A stretch of DNA of 64,000 nt from G963674685 sp963674685 (GCA_963674685.2 CAXXWT010000005.1:682001-746000); one strand, 5' to 3'. Numbered from the stretch's first letter, positions 45,701 through 55,300 are shown. The notes: generated by a model not told the origin, from the sequence alone. A program made the numbers and translations.

Positions 45701-47734
45701 ATGCGACGAATTAGCCTGCTATTGACCTTCATTTTCCTTGCGGCGATTCCTTTCGGCGCCTTCGCACAAACATGGACACTGCGCGGCAGCGCTCCATTGT
45801 CCACCGGTTTATCGGGAATGGCGATCGGCGGCGACGGAACCCTATACTTCGCTTGCATGGGTAACGGCTTCTATAAATCGATCAACCGAGGGCAGACTTG
45901 GACCCAGGTCAGCGATCGATATGTAAGAGGTCTCGCCATTGATTCCACCGGAACTCTCTGGGGAATCGACAATGGCTCCACCCGACTGGTTTACAGCGAA
46001 GACGGCGGTGAAACCTGGAATACGACAAACTACTTCCCCAATTACCCGAATAATATAGCTTATGCAGTAATGGTTTCGAGCGACGATAAGATTTGGGCCG
46101 CCGGATACGATAAAGACTCGGACCCAAATTACTTGCGGGTCTACCGAAGCCCCGACGGAGGCAATACTTGGGTAACACAGGATACGTTTCCCTATAGCAC
46201 TACTATTGGGCAATTTCTGTTTGAAACCGATAGTAACACGCTTCTGCTTTGCACGAACCCAAATTACACCTATTACGGAAGGGTCTTCCGATCAACGAAT
46301 CAGGGAATCAATTGGTCCCAGACCTTTTATTTCAGTGGCGATAATGGCAGTAATCCGATAACCTTGGCTCAGGACAATACGGGCGCCGTATTTCTGGCTC
46401 AACGCTACGATATCTGGAAAAGCGTCGACGACGGCGCGTCTTGGTTTAACCTGCCCAATACACCCGAAGGCGTCTACGTTTACTACGACATAGAAACGGA
46501 TTTGGACGGTAATCTGTATGTGCCGGGGTATTCCACCGGTCAATATGTTATATACCGAACAACCGATTCCGGCGCCACATGGGAAACTCCCGCCGCTTTG
46601 GAAAACGCGGGGACTATATATTATATTGAAACAGGACCTGACGGCTCTGTTTTCGCCGTAGCTTACGGTGCACACCCCAGTTATTATTATAAAACTTATG
46701 AATTCTGCGACGGCTGCTACATCGGCGGCGTGTGCTACGCGGCGACCGAAATAAATCCTTCCAATCCCTGCGAATTTTGCGATCCGGCATACTCCAAGAC
46801 CAACTGGAATAACCGCGACGGCCTGGCCTGTGACGACGGCCAATATTGCAACGGCGACGACACCTGCGTGGCCAGCGCCTGCACAACCCACGCGGGCAAT
46901 CCCTGCGCAGACGACGGCTTGTGGTGCAACGGTCAACAGATCTGCGACGAAGGCTCGGACCAATGTTTCAACATTAACATCCCCGACTGTCCCGACGACG
47001 GTCTGTGGTGCAACGGGGACGAAGTGTGCGACGAGGTAGCCGACCAGTGTGGCCACACCGGAACGCCCTGCCCCGACGACGCCGTGTACTGCAACGGGGA
47101 CGAGGGATGTGACGATGCAACCGACGAATGCACGCATACCGGCGATCCCTGCCAACAAGACGGCGTTTTCTGCAACGGTGTCGAGGTCTGCGACGCAGAA
47201 GAGGATCAATGCATTTCCCCGGGCGATCCCTGCACCGACGACGGCCTGTATTGCAACGGCAATGATTGGTGCGACGAGGATTTCGACGAATGCATGCACG
47301 AGTACGATGAATCGAATCCTCTGTGCCCGGATGACGGTATTTATTGCAACGGCGACGAAATTTGCGACGAGCAAGGCGATCAATGCGGTTCGTCGGGTGA
47401 CCCTTGCGAAGATGACGGCGAGTTTTGCAATGGAGATGAGGTCTGCGACGAAGAAGCCGCCGAATGCATTAATTCGGGCGATCCGTGCGAGGAAGATGAA
47501 ACCTGCAACGAAGATATCGACGAATGTTTGACCGCGGACGATGACACGGCGGACGATGACACAGTGGACGACGATACCTCCGACGATGATACTGCCGATG
47601 ACGACACGGTCGATGACGACACAGCCGACGATGACGCCGATGATGACGATGTTGACGCTGATGACGATACTGAAGACGAACATGCTGACGGAGACGACGA
47701 TGATGATTCCACCGGCAGCGGATGCGGGTGCTGA
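45701..47734 (+). CDS. Secreted BNR-head, four-Cys repeat protein with GCGC terminus
   Basis: 677 residues from ATG 45701, GGGAG five to six bases upstream. The signal peptide ends GAFAQ. The propeller head has Asp-boxes YKSINRGQTW, YSEDGGETW, YRSPDGGNTW, FRSTNQGINW, WKSVDDGASW and YRTTDSGATW, so it is a diverged duplicate of the upstream gene. The connector is CDGCYIGGVCY with NPSNPCEFC. Eight four-Cys repeats and a degenerate one follow, then an unusually regular Asp-Thr-Val linker (TADDDTVDDDT pattern) ending STGSGCGC. 38 bases from the previous stop. Confidence 0.85.
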   Translation: MRRISLLLTFIFLAAIPFGAFAQTWTLRGSAPLSTGLSGMAIGGDGTLYFACMGNGFYKSINRGQTWTQVSDRYVRGLAIDSTGTLWGIDNGSTRLVYSEDGGETWNTTNYFPNYPNNIAYAVMVSSDDKIWAAGYDKDSDPNYLRVYRSPDGGNTWVTQDTFPYSTTIGQFLFETDSNTLLLCTNPNYTYYGRVFRSTNQGINWSQTFYFSGDNGSNPITLAQDNTGAVFLAQRYDIWKSVDDGASWFNLPNTPEGVYVYYDIETDLDGNLYVPGYSTGQYVIYRTTDSGATWETPAALENAGTIYYIETGPDGSVFAVAYGAHPSYYYKTYEFCDGCYIGGVCYAATEINPSNPCEFCDPAYSKTNWNNRDGLACDDGQYCNGDDTCVASACTTHAGNPCADDGLWCNGQQICDEGSDQCFNINIPDCPDDGLWCNGDEVCDEVADQCGHTGTPCPDDAVYCNGDEGCDDATDECTHTGDPCQQDGVFCNGVEVCDAEEDQCISPGDPCTDDGLYCNGNDWCDEDFDECMHEYDESNPLCPDDGIYCNGDEICDEQGDQCGSSGDPCEDDGEFCNGDEVCDEEAAECINSGDPCEEDETCNEDIDECLTADDDTADDDTVDDDTSDDDTADDDTVDDDTADDDADDDDVDADDDTEDEHADGDDDDDSTGSGCGC

Positions 47735-47768
47735 AAATTTTATGAATTGAAAAACAAGAGGTTGTGAG

Positions 47769-49715
47769 ATGGGGAATTTCAAGATTGCGGCGATGATCCT
47801 TTCGCTGCTGTTCATTACGTCCGCGGCGCTTGCCGTCGACGACTCCGAAGAAGATACGGACGTCGCCGAAGCGGCAAAAGAATTTGATTCGGTCAAATAC
47901 GAGGAACTTGACGACGAACCGATCTTCGACATGGAGCTTTCCGAAGAATGGGATGAACCGTATGTGTACGAGCCGGAAGGATTCGGCGAAGATCCGCTCA
48001 TCACGGCTGTGATGGAAGACGACCTACTGGACGACACCTACGTGAGCGAGAGGTTTTCAGGCACGAATTACGGATATCGGAACTATTTCTATGCGGGTGC
48101 GGAGCTTGGGAAATGGGAATATGCGCTACTCAAAGCCTACCCCTGCCCGACCGCCGGATACGTCACTTCGGCGAAATTACACGTCAAAATCGATATCTAC
48201 AACATACTGTTTGAAGAGGATTTTTACGTCGCCCGCCCAACCTCGTTGTGGGATGAACACCAGGTCGATTGGAATAACCGTCCCGGTTATGACGCCAACA
48301 GCACCGATCAAACAACGGTTTACGACGGAGACTGGTTTACACTGACGGCGACTAAAGCCGTGCAGCAGGCGTGCAATAACGGGCAGGTTAACGGCGGTTT
48401 TTACATTTTCCATAAAAACGACTCCCTTCTGGCCGGGGACATTGGAATGCTCAGCGTAGAGGGCAACGGAAACTCGCCGGTGAGTTATATTCAAATTACT
48501 TACGAGGCCGGTTGCGCCATCGGCGGCAAAGTTTATCAAAACAACACGGTCAATCCGGGCAATCCGTGCGAGATCTGTAAAACGAGCCTGAACCGATATG
48601 ACTGGTCGGCGCGAAACGGCGTCGCATGCAATGACGGCTTGTACTGCAACGGGACCGATACCTGCTCCAATAGGATCTGCTCCGTCCATACCGGTGACCC
48701 CTGTCCGGAAAACAGCAACGTGTGCGACGGAATTCGTACCTGTAATGAAAGTACCGACTCCTGCAACAACGGCACGCCCCTGAACTGTAATGATGGAAAA
48801 GTTTGCACCGACGATTCCTGCGATCCGATCGCCGGTTGCCAATACGCCGACAACACGGATCCATGCGACGACGGCGTTTTTTGTAACGGCGACGACACCT
48901 GCTCGGGCGGCACGTGTTCCGAGCATGACGGCGATCCCTGCGGCGACGACAACATTTTCTGCAATGGAAACGAGTATTGCGACACAGAACAGGACGAATG
49001 CACACACTCGGGAACGCCCTGCCCCGACGACGGCGAATTCTGCAACGGCCAGGAGTATTGCGAGGAGGCGACCGATCGTTGCCTGAGAACAGATGCGCCC
49101 TGCGGCGACGACGGTGTTTTTTGCAACGGCGTTGAAAGCTGCGACGAAGAATACGACCTATGCCAATCCGCCGGCGATCCATGCGGCGGCGACGACGGTC
49201 TGTGGTGCACGGGTGAGGATTGGTGCGACGAAGAGGCCGACGAATGCGCCCATGATTACGATGACGAAAATCCCCGCTGCGCCGACGACGGCCTCTGGTG
49301 TAACGGCGACGAAATCTGCGTCGAACTCTTTCAGGAATGTGCCCATGAATTCGACGAAGACAACCTGCGATGCGGCGACGACGGCCTGTGGTGCAACGGC
49401 GCGGAGAGTTGCGACGAGCAAAACGACGAGTGCGCATCCTCCGGGAACCCTTGTGACGTAAATGAAAGTTGCGTTGAAGATACGGATGAATGTCTGACGG
49501 TCGACGATGACGCCGATGACGACACGGATGACGATACGGATGACGACGCGGACGATGATACGACAGACGACGATGTGGACGATGACGATGACGACGATAC
49601 GGAAACGGACGATGATCTCGTTGATGACGACAGCTCGGATGATGAAGATGACGATCAAGCCGACCTTCGCAGTGGCGGCGACAGCGATTCCAGCGGCAGC
49701 GGATGTGGATGCTGA
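47769..49715 (+). CDS. Secreted DNRLRE-like head, four-Cys repeat protein with GCGC terminus
   Basis: 648 residues. Signal peptide to about 24 (SAALAVDD). The head (85-240) resembles the DNRLRE domain: DDTYVSERFSGTNYGYRNYF, ALLKAYPCP..AKLHVKID, HQVDWNNRPGYD. The connector is CAIGGKVYQNNTVN with NPGNPCEIC and a Trp. About ten Cys modules follow; one (CNDGKVCTDDSCDPIAGCQY) is the Dictyostelium-type CTDC variant. A long acidic linker ends DSSGSGCGC. 34 bases from the previous stop, GAGG upstream of the ATG. The head differs from the first two genes although the rest is the same, which suggests domain swapping on a common chassis. Confidence 0.85.
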   Translation: MGNFKIAAMILSLLFITSAALAVDDSEEDTDVAEAAKEFDSVKYEELDDEPIFDMELSEEWDEPYVYEPEGFGEDPLITAVMEDDLLDDTYVSERFSGTNYGYRNYFYAGAELGKWEYALLKAYPCPTAGYVTSAKLHVKIDIYNILFEEDFYVARPTSLWDEHQVDWNNRPGYDANSTDQTTVYDGDWFTLTATKAVQQACNNGQVNGGFYIFHKNDSLLAGDIGMLSVEGNGNSPVSYIQITYEAGCAIGGKVYQNNTVNPGNPCEICKTSLNRYDWSARNGVACNDGLYCNGTDTCSNRICSVHTGDPCPENSNVCDGIRTCNESTDSCNNGTPLNCNDGKVCTDDSCDPIAGCQYADNTDPCDDGVFCNGDDTCSGGTCSEHDGDPCGDDNIFCNGNEYCDTEQDECTHSGTPCPDDGEFCNGQEYCEEATDRCLRTDAPCGDDGVFCNGVESCDEEYDLCQSAGDPCGGDDGLWCTGEDWCDEEADECAHDYDDENPRCADDGLWCNGDEICVELFQECAHEFDEDNLRCGDDGLWCNGAESCDEQNDECASSGNPCDVNESCVEDTDECLTVDDDADDDTDDDTDDDADDDTTDDDVDDDDDDDTETDDDLVDDDSSDDEDDDQADLRSGGDSDSSGSGCGC

Positions 49716-49747
49716 AAATCATTCATTGAAGAATGGGGAGATAAACG

Positions 49748-51712
49748 ATGAGATTTACGTCCTTGTATTTGGTTCTTCTCCTGACTCTGGCGCTTTGGGC
49801 AACAGGATCGTGGGCGGAGGATATAGAAAGTCCGTTCCTGGAATTTGATGAAAACCAGGCCCTTTTATGGGAGAACGCCGATATCGACTACGAATTTTCT
49901 GATATTCAATATTCCGATCCTTTCGGCGAATTTTGGCAGCCTATCGAGATTGACCCGGATGGCGGCGATAATCGACCGGCGGGACTGCGCAGAAGTATTA
50001 TTCCCATGGATTCACCCGACGCGGCGGAAACAAGAACGGATTCCATCGGTGTATTGGTCGATTGTTTCCAAAACGAAAACAATCCAAGCGAATATGGCTG
50101 CGGCACGGATTATATACGAGTGGGATACAGGTATGGTTGGTATCATGCATTATTCAAGGCGGATATCTGCCGGGACGCCGATGAAATCGTCAGCGCCAGT
50201 TTGCGAATCAATATTAAAGGCAACTATCTGGCTACGACGGAATACTTTCGCATCTATGCAATTTCCGATTCCTGGTACAGTCCGAACTGGTATGGAACAC
50301 CAGACTATTATCCCAATGTTTACAGCTCCACATCGGTCAGTTCGGGCACCACGGGATGGGTCTCCTTCAATGCACTCAATGCTGCGAAATTGTATTGCGA
50401 AGACGGCTATACCAACTGGGGTTTTTTCCTGCGGCATCACGATTCATCCCACAGCATCAATTACATCCATTTCGATTCGGAAGAGGCCAACAACGACAAT
50501 CCGGTAACCTTTTACGACGTGACATACATTCTTCGCTGCGACATCGGCGGACAAAAATACGACCATCTGGAAACGAATCCGGCGAATCCTTGTCTGGTCT
50601 GCGATGTGGACCAGGATTTGGAGCATTGGTCTCTCAACGACGGAGGCGCATGCGACGACGGCGTTTTCTGCAACGGCGCCGACACTTGCCAGGTCGGATC
50701 ATGTTCCGTCCACGCCGGCGATCCCTGCCCCGACGACGGTTTGTGGTGCAACGGCGCGGAAAGTTGTAACGAATCGGGTGGTCAATGCGAGACGACAGGC
50801 GCGCCATGTGATTCGGTTTGCCAGGATTGTAATGATACTGCCGACACGTGCGTCGATAACAGCGATTCCTGTAATGACGGGCTGTATTGCAACGGCGCGG
50901 ACACGTGCGCCGGCGGCACCTGTTCGATCCACGCAGGAAATCCCTGCCCCGACAACGGCCTGTTTTGCGACGGCGAAGAATATTGCGACGAAGTCGGCAA
51001 TCAATGCGACGTCCAGAACGTTCCGAACTGCGTCAACGACAATCTTTGGTGCAACGGTGAAGAATACTGCGATGAAACCCTCAATGCCTGCAGCGCGGAA
51101 AATGTTCCGGACTGCTCGGATGACGGTTTATGGTGCAACGGCGAAGAATTCTGCAACGAAAACGACAACGCCTGCGACCGGGAAAACATCCCGGACTGCG
51201 ACGCCGACGACGGCCTCTGGTGCAACGGGATCGAACTTTGCGACGAAGATGCCGACCAGTGCGGACACGAATTCGGCGACGGCAATCCGCGCTGCAACGA
51301 CGGCATTTTCTGCAACGGCGAAGATCCCTGCAACGAGGAAACGGATCAATGCGGCCACGGAGATCAGGATCCATGTACCGATGACGGCCTTTGGTGCAAC
51401 GGTGAAGAATCCTGCGACGAGGTCGGCGACCAATGCCTGCATTCCGGCGATCCCTGCGATGACGGCGAAGAATGCATCGAAGACAATGACGAATGCATCG
51501 ACGCCCCTGACGATGACACGGACGATGATACTTCAGACGATGATGCAGATGACGACACGACTTCGCCTGACGATGACGATACATCGGACGATGACACCTC
51601 AGATGATGACACCATTAGCGATGACGATGATGATGACGAGACCAGCGAACCCGAACAAAGCACCGGCGGAAGCGGCGACAGCGACTCCACCGGCAGCGGA
51701 TGCGGATGCTGA
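49748..51712 (+). CDS. Secreted DNRLRE-like head, four-Cys repeat protein with GCGC terminus
   Basis: 654 residues. Signal peptide to about 22 (ATGSWAED). The DNRLRE-like head (about 95-270) carries IRVGYRYGWYHALFKADIC, ASLRINIKGNY and SWYSPNWYGTPDYYPN; it is related to the head of the preceding gene. The connector is CDIGGQKYDHLETN with NPANPCLVC and HWSLNDGGAC. About ten Cys repeats follow, one divergent (CDSVCQDCNDTADTC). An Asp/Thr/Ser linker ends DSTGSGCGC. GGGAG seven bases before the ATG; 32 bases from the previous stop. Confidence 0.85.
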   Translation: MRFTSLYLVLLLTLALWATGSWAEDIESPFLEFDENQALLWENADIDYEFSDIQYSDPFGEFWQPIEIDPDGGDNRPAGLRRSIIPMDSPDAAETRTDSIGVLVDCFQNENNPSEYGCGTDYIRVGYRYGWYHALFKADICRDADEIVSASLRINIKGNYLATTEYFRIYAISDSWYSPNWYGTPDYYPNVYSSTSVSSGTTGWVSFNALNAAKLYCEDGYTNWGFFLRHHDSSHSINYIHFDSEEANNDNPVTFYDVTYILRCDIGGQKYDHLETNPANPCLVCDVDQDLEHWSLNDGGACDDGVFCNGADTCQVGSCSVHAGDPCPDDGLWCNGAESCNESGGQCETTGAPCDSVCQDCNDTADTCVDNSDSCNDGLYCNGADTCAGGTCSIHAGNPCPDNGLFCDGEEYCDEVGNQCDVQNVPNCVNDNLWCNGEEYCDETLNACSAENVPDCSDDGLWCNGEEFCNENDNACDRENIPDCDADDGLWCNGIELCDEDADQCGHEFGDGNPRCNDGIFCNGEDPCNEETDQCGHGDQDPCTDDGLWCNGEESCDEVGDQCLHSGDPCDDGEECIEDNDECIDAPDDDTDDDTSDDDADDDTTSPDDDDTSDDDTSDDDTISDDDDDDETSEPEQSTGGSGDSDSTGSGCGC

Positions 51713-51739
51713 AGTTAAACAATTATCCGGGAGATACTG

Positions 51740-52168
51740 ATGGATACGCCACGAGGATTTTACGAAAACAAGATTTACCTGATCATCCAAATCATCGCGG
51801 CGGTGTTCATGTTCATCGCCGGCATTTTGCAACTGGCCATGAAACACCAGATGGGATGGTTCTATTTGATTCTGGGTGTTGGAATGATTTTTATCGGCGT
51901 CTTACGCCGCTCATATGCGATCATCGAGTTTCGCACCGACGCCCTCACCTTGAAAAAAGCTCCGGCATTCGCCAGAAAAATCCTGCCGTATTCGCAGATC
52001 ACGCATGCGGAAATCGTGTCCGCCAAAAAAGTGAAGTTCCACTATGAAAACGAAGGGCAAAAGGATGTTTTGGCGCTTCCCCTAAACGGAATTTCCGGGG
52101 CCGACCGACTCGAAGTCATGGATATCATCAAATCGAACTTCCGCGTGGAAGAACCTTCGCAATCTTAA
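51740..52168 (+). CDS. Two-TM protein with PH-like domain
   Basis: 142 residues, GGGAG seven bases upstream. Two TM helices (about 11-33 and 38-56) are followed by RRSYAIIEFRTDALTLKKAP and ILPYSQITHAEIVSAKKVKFHY, the pattern of small bacterial membrane PH-like (bPH) proteins. It sits in the inner membrane with the PH-like part probably cytoplasmic. It is the fifth gene of the Cys-rich operon, 27 bases from the previous stop, so it could assist export or anchoring of the tagged proteins; this is inference from position only. Confidence 0.72.
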   Translation: MDTPRGFYENKIYLIIQIIAAVFMFIAGILQLAMKHQMGWFYLILGVGMIFIGVLRRSYAIIEFRTDALTLKKAPAFARKILPYSQITHAEIVSAKKVKFHYENEGQKDVLALPLNGISGADRLEVMDIIKSNFRVEEPSQS

Positions 52169-52173
52169 GGCTC

Positions 52174-52851
52174 GTGAAAAAAGCACTCCCATACATCATC
52201 GCGTCGGCGCTGGCCGTCATCGGGATTCGATATGCCTGGCTTTTTGTCACGGCGCCGGCCCCGAGCGCCACGCTCGCCGAGACTCCATACCCTGATGAGG
52301 ATCCGCTGCAAAACGACCTGCCGTCTTTTGCGCCGATCAAGGTGAGTTTCGACGGCGGAATCGCCAAGATCAAACCGCGAGCCACGTATGAGATCACAGG
52401 CGCTGTATGCGGTCTCAATCACCTCAAGCACAGCAAGCTCGTGGGAATTATTCCATACGATCTTTGCCTGAAATGGGGACGCCTCGCCACGGAGGACATG
52501 AAGGGCAAAGTCACCTTCAAACACGACTCTTTGAGACTGGATTGGGTGCAGGTCAGCCCCGGCGCGCCGGTGGATTTTCAATATGTTTCGCTGCATTTTT
52601 CCAATAATCATCTCATGTGCGCCGACGATGAAGTCTGCAAGGCCATTTCACGGCTGGACCGGGGCGACGTCGTGAAAATCACGGGATACCTCGCCGATGC
52701 GATCATCACCACCCCCGAACGGGAATGGGACTGGAAAACCAGCATGGACAGGGGCGATACGGGCCTCGGCGCCTGCGAAACGATCTACGTGACCTCCATC
52801 CAGGCGGGAAAAAAGCTATACGGAATCCCCATCGAGCAGTTTGGCAAGTGA
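52174..52851 (+). CDS. Exported conserved protein with SNNHL motif
   Basis: 225 residues, GTG start with AAGG upstream, five bases after the preceding stop. An N-terminal anchor (residues 4-22) may stay uncleaved. The mature part contains YEITGAVCGLNHLKHSKLVG, YDLCLKWGRLATEDM and HFSNNHLMCADDEVCKAI followed by RGDVVKITGYLAD. I recall an uncharacterised family of small exported proteins with the same 'LCLKWG ... SNNHL ... GD-x-V-x-I-x-G-x-L' order; no function is known to me. Last gene of the putative operon. Confidence 0.68.
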   Translation: MKKALPYIIASALAVIGIRYAWLFVTAPAPSATLAETPYPDEDPLQNDLPSFAPIKVSFDGGIAKIKPRATYEITGAVCGLNHLKHSKLVGIIPYDLCLKWGRLATEDMKGKVTFKHDSLRLDWVQVSPGAPVDFQYVSLHFSNNHLMCADDEVCKAISRLDRGDVVKITGYLADAIITTPEREWDWKTSMDRGDTGLGACETIYVTSIQAGKKLYGIPIEQFGK

Positions 52852-52872
52852 TCAAAGCAGTCAAGTAAAAAA

Positions 52873-53244
52873 GGTTCTTCGAGGATTACCGTACTTTAAC
52901 GCCCACTTCCCCAACTTTGCGAAGAAGAAAATTATTTTTCGCCGCCCAAAAGGGCGGTCGTCGATCCTTGACATTTCCTTTGGGATGGAAAAGCCCGTCA
53001 TTTAAGGTTTTGAAAGGACATTTCCCAATTTGGGCGTCAGGAGACCGCGATAAAGCCGCCGATAAATCACCGAATTGTCGACATGTCTTCCGATCCTTTT
53101 ATCTTGAAGGGATCGCCCGCGACGTCGATTAAAAACGTCCTTTCAAAACCTATGAGCAAAAATTCCATCCCAAAGGGAATGTCAAGGACGAAAAATAATT
53201 TTCTTCTTCGTTTCATGATGAAGTACGGTAATCCTCGAAGAACC
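52873..53244. repeat. 372-bp inverted-repeat element, MITE-like
   Basis: 24-bp perfect terminal inverted repeats (52873-52896 and 53221-53244, starting GGTTCTTCGAGG). Further inside lie matched blocks: GAAGAAGAAAATTATTTTTC with its complement, CCTTGACATT..CCTTTGGGATGG with its complement, and GGTTTTGAAAGGAC with its complement. Arms are about 140 bp each. There is no coding capacity. It could be a non-autonomous transposon or encode a long hairpin RNA. No transposase with matching ends is in the window. Confidence 0.82.
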
Positions 53245-53468
53245 ATAAAAAATCCTTATGACACTTGCCCCCCGGAATGACGCATTGCGTAAACAAATAT
53301 TGACAACGCACGCCAGAATCCTTTATTAAGGCTCCGCGCGATCCGATAAGGGACATTTATCGTGCTTTTGAAAAATAAATCGCCGATAAATTATCGGCTA
53401 AATAAAAAATTCGGCCTTTGCGCCCCGCCTGCCTGTAACTCCACAAAAATCCCCTTCAGGAGACGGCT
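53245..53468. other. Spacer upstream of the CoA-transferase gene
   Basis: About 220 bases, AT-leaning. Contains TTGACA near 53300, which might be a -35 box, but no matching -10 could be placed with confidence. Confidence 0.4.
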
Positions 53469-55124
53469 ATGACCCATGAAAATTACCCTCGGCACTTTAT
53501 CGACCGCATCATGCCTCAGGAGCAGGCTCTCAAAGAAACCGTCGTAAACGGCGTGCGTATCGTTTCCGGTTTCGCGACCTCGGAACCCTCCAGTTTTTAT
53601 GAGGATTTGTGGGACCATATCCAAAAGGAAGACCTGCGCGACATCAATGTCAAACAGGCGCTTTTCATGGCTCCGCACCGCCTTCTCGTCGGAGACGCCC
53701 TGGAAAGCAAAGGCATGTTTTCCGGATTCATGGGCCGGGAAGGCAATCCGGGAATCTTCGGCAACATCGCGCAAAAAGCCAACGCCATTACGCGAAAACT
53801 GGAAGGCCTGGATAAGCTCATCGAGCATTTTCGCGAATTGCGGGAGCGAAACATCACCTTCACTTCGGCTTTCACCGGCGCCGCGCAAAATATGATTATT
53901 CCCACTAACGCCATCACGCGTTTGAAATATCCGGCCTACATGGGCCGCAACAAATCCCGCATGGGCATCGTGCACATGCAGTCCATTCACTTCCCGGACG
54001 CCGTGTACTCCATGGGATATGACGACAACCGGGAGCTGATGGTCGATGTCTTTCCGCTGGTCATGACGCCGCCGGATGAAGAGGGCATGCTCAGTCACGG
54101 CGTGGCCAGCGCGGCCAACTCGGAAATGCTGGAAGTGGCCCTGGAGGATACCAAAGCGAAGATTCTCCTGTACCTCAATAAAAAATATCCCTTTACCTGG
54201 GGCTATGAAGACGCGCCCAACACGATTCACGTGGACAAGTTCCAAAAGGCTGCTAATGAAGGCCGTCTTTTCATCGTCGAGGATGAGGGAAAAATCCCCT
54301 CCCTGCCCGCCGGCTCGTTCGACGCGCCTTCCAAAACGGAAATCGCCATCGCGCAGCACGTGGTCAATCACATCGAAATGAATATGGACGTGATGCAGGG
54401 GCGCGCCATTCAGGTCGGTATCGGCGGCACCGGCGTCCTGGCCATCAAAGGCCTCATGGACACCAAGTGGACCGGGCGATGCTATACTGAAATGCTCGAG
54501 CCTTTCACCATGAATCTTTTTGAAGCGGGCAAAATCAGCGGCACGCACTTCATCGAGCGCAACGGCGCGCGCACCATGGTCGACGGCAAGATCTGCTGCA
54601 CCTTTACCATGGGCGAAGAAAACCGCGGCTTTTACAGAAAACTCAACCGGAACCGGAGCGTGATTCTCGCTCGGGCCTCCCGCGTCGTCATATCCGAAGG
54701 CTTTTACGGCGGCCTGGGAATCAACAACGTCCTGTCCGTGGATTTCCAGGGGCATATCAACAGCTCCGGCCGGGACAAGAACCATCACTCCGGCATCGGC
54801 GGCGCCGCGACGATCGTGCGCGGCCTGGGCAAAGGAGGCGTCAGTTATCTGTGCTGCAAATCGACGCACAAAAGTCCGGAAGGCAAACGCCGCTCCTCGA
54901 TATTCCCCTTCCTGCCCCAGGGAACGCCCGTCGGCATTATCGGGCCGGATCTTATGGGAACGCGCGAAGGCGCTCTCACCTTCCTGGTCACGGAGCACGG
55001 CGTGGCCAAAATCAACGCGAAAGATCAGCACGAGTTTATCAGATCGATCATTGCCGTGGCGCATCCCGATTACCGGGATTGGCTCAAGCAGCGCGCCTGG
55101 CAGGAATTCCGCGTCAAAGTGTAA
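53469..55124 (+). CDS. Acetyl-CoA hydrolase/transferase family protein
   Basis: 551 residues, AGGAG seven bases upstream. The enzyme moves CoA between acyl groups, or hydrolyses acetyl-CoA, through a glutamyl-CoA thioester. Family landmarks are VSGFATSEPSSFYEDL at the N-terminus, VFPLVMTPPDEEGMLSHG, an AQHVVNHIEMNMDVMQGRAI strand, GIGGTGVLAIKGL, and the catalytic-loop region YTEMLEPFTM with Glu341. GGLGINNVLSVDFQGHINS is the C-terminal signature. Substrate preference (acetate, succinate or 4-hydroxybutyrate) cannot be read from the sequence. It is cytoplasmic and monocistronic. A longer antisense frame is a shadow. Confidence 0.9.
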   Translation: MTHENYPRHFIDRIMPQEQALKETVVNGVRIVSGFATSEPSSFYEDLWDHIQKEDLRDINVKQALFMAPHRLLVGDALESKGMFSGFMGREGNPGIFGNIAQKANAITRKLEGLDKLIEHFRELRERNITFTSAFTGAAQNMIIPTNAITRLKYPAYMGRNKSRMGIVHMQSIHFPDAVYSMGYDDNRELMVDVFPLVMTPPDEEGMLSHGVASAANSEMLEVALEDTKAKILLYLNKKYPFTWGYEDAPNTIHVDKFQKAANEGRLFIVEDEGKIPSLPAGSFDAPSKTEIAIAQHVVNHIEMNMDVMQGRAIQVGIGGTGVLAIKGLMDTKWTGRCYTEMLEPFTMNLFEAGKISGTHFIERNGARTMVDGKICCTFTMGEENRGFYRKLNRNRSVILARASRVVISEGFYGGLGINNVLSVDFQGHINSSGRDKNHHSGIGGAATIVRGLGKGGVSYLCCKSTHKSPEGKRRSSIFPFLPQGTPVGIIGPDLMGTREGALTFLVTEHGVAKINAKDQHEFIRSIIAVAHPDYRDWLKQRAWQEFRVKV

Positions 55125-55239
55125 AGATCGATCCGGCGATTTCGGGTTTCGGGTTCCGGTGTGCGTGGCGCACCCGCCCTCGGGTTTCGTGTTTCCCACC
55201 TTCGCCTCCGGCTATGGCGTGGCAGGCGGTCTCGGCATT

Positions 55240-55300
55240 TCGCCCCTGCAAACGTGTGTGGCGCATCGCGGCCCTTCGGCCGCAACCAAATGTCAATTTC
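55240..55300. repeat. R2 repeat with GC hairpin
   Basis: CCCTGCAAACGTGTGTGGC is followed by GCGGCC-CTTC-GGCCGC, matching 8217-8265 except for the loop and distal stem. It opens the third repeat island (55200-55620). Confidence 0.7.

Noticed and set aside
43285..49722. Antisense and alternate-phase open frames through the four-gene Cys-rich operon
   Set aside because: Same repeat-driven effect; the encoded Arg/Ser-rich or Val/Ala-rich strings have no ribosome sites or domains.
45600..51712. MYXO-CTERM or other known C-terminal sorting signal
   Set aside because: No hydrophobic helix or basic cluster follows the cysteines; the proteins end directly at GCGC.
53391..55199. 602-codon minus-strand frame covering the CoA-transferase gene
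   Set aside because: It is longer than the sense gene but has no recognisable motif; the plus strand carries the complete family signature and a good AGGAG site.
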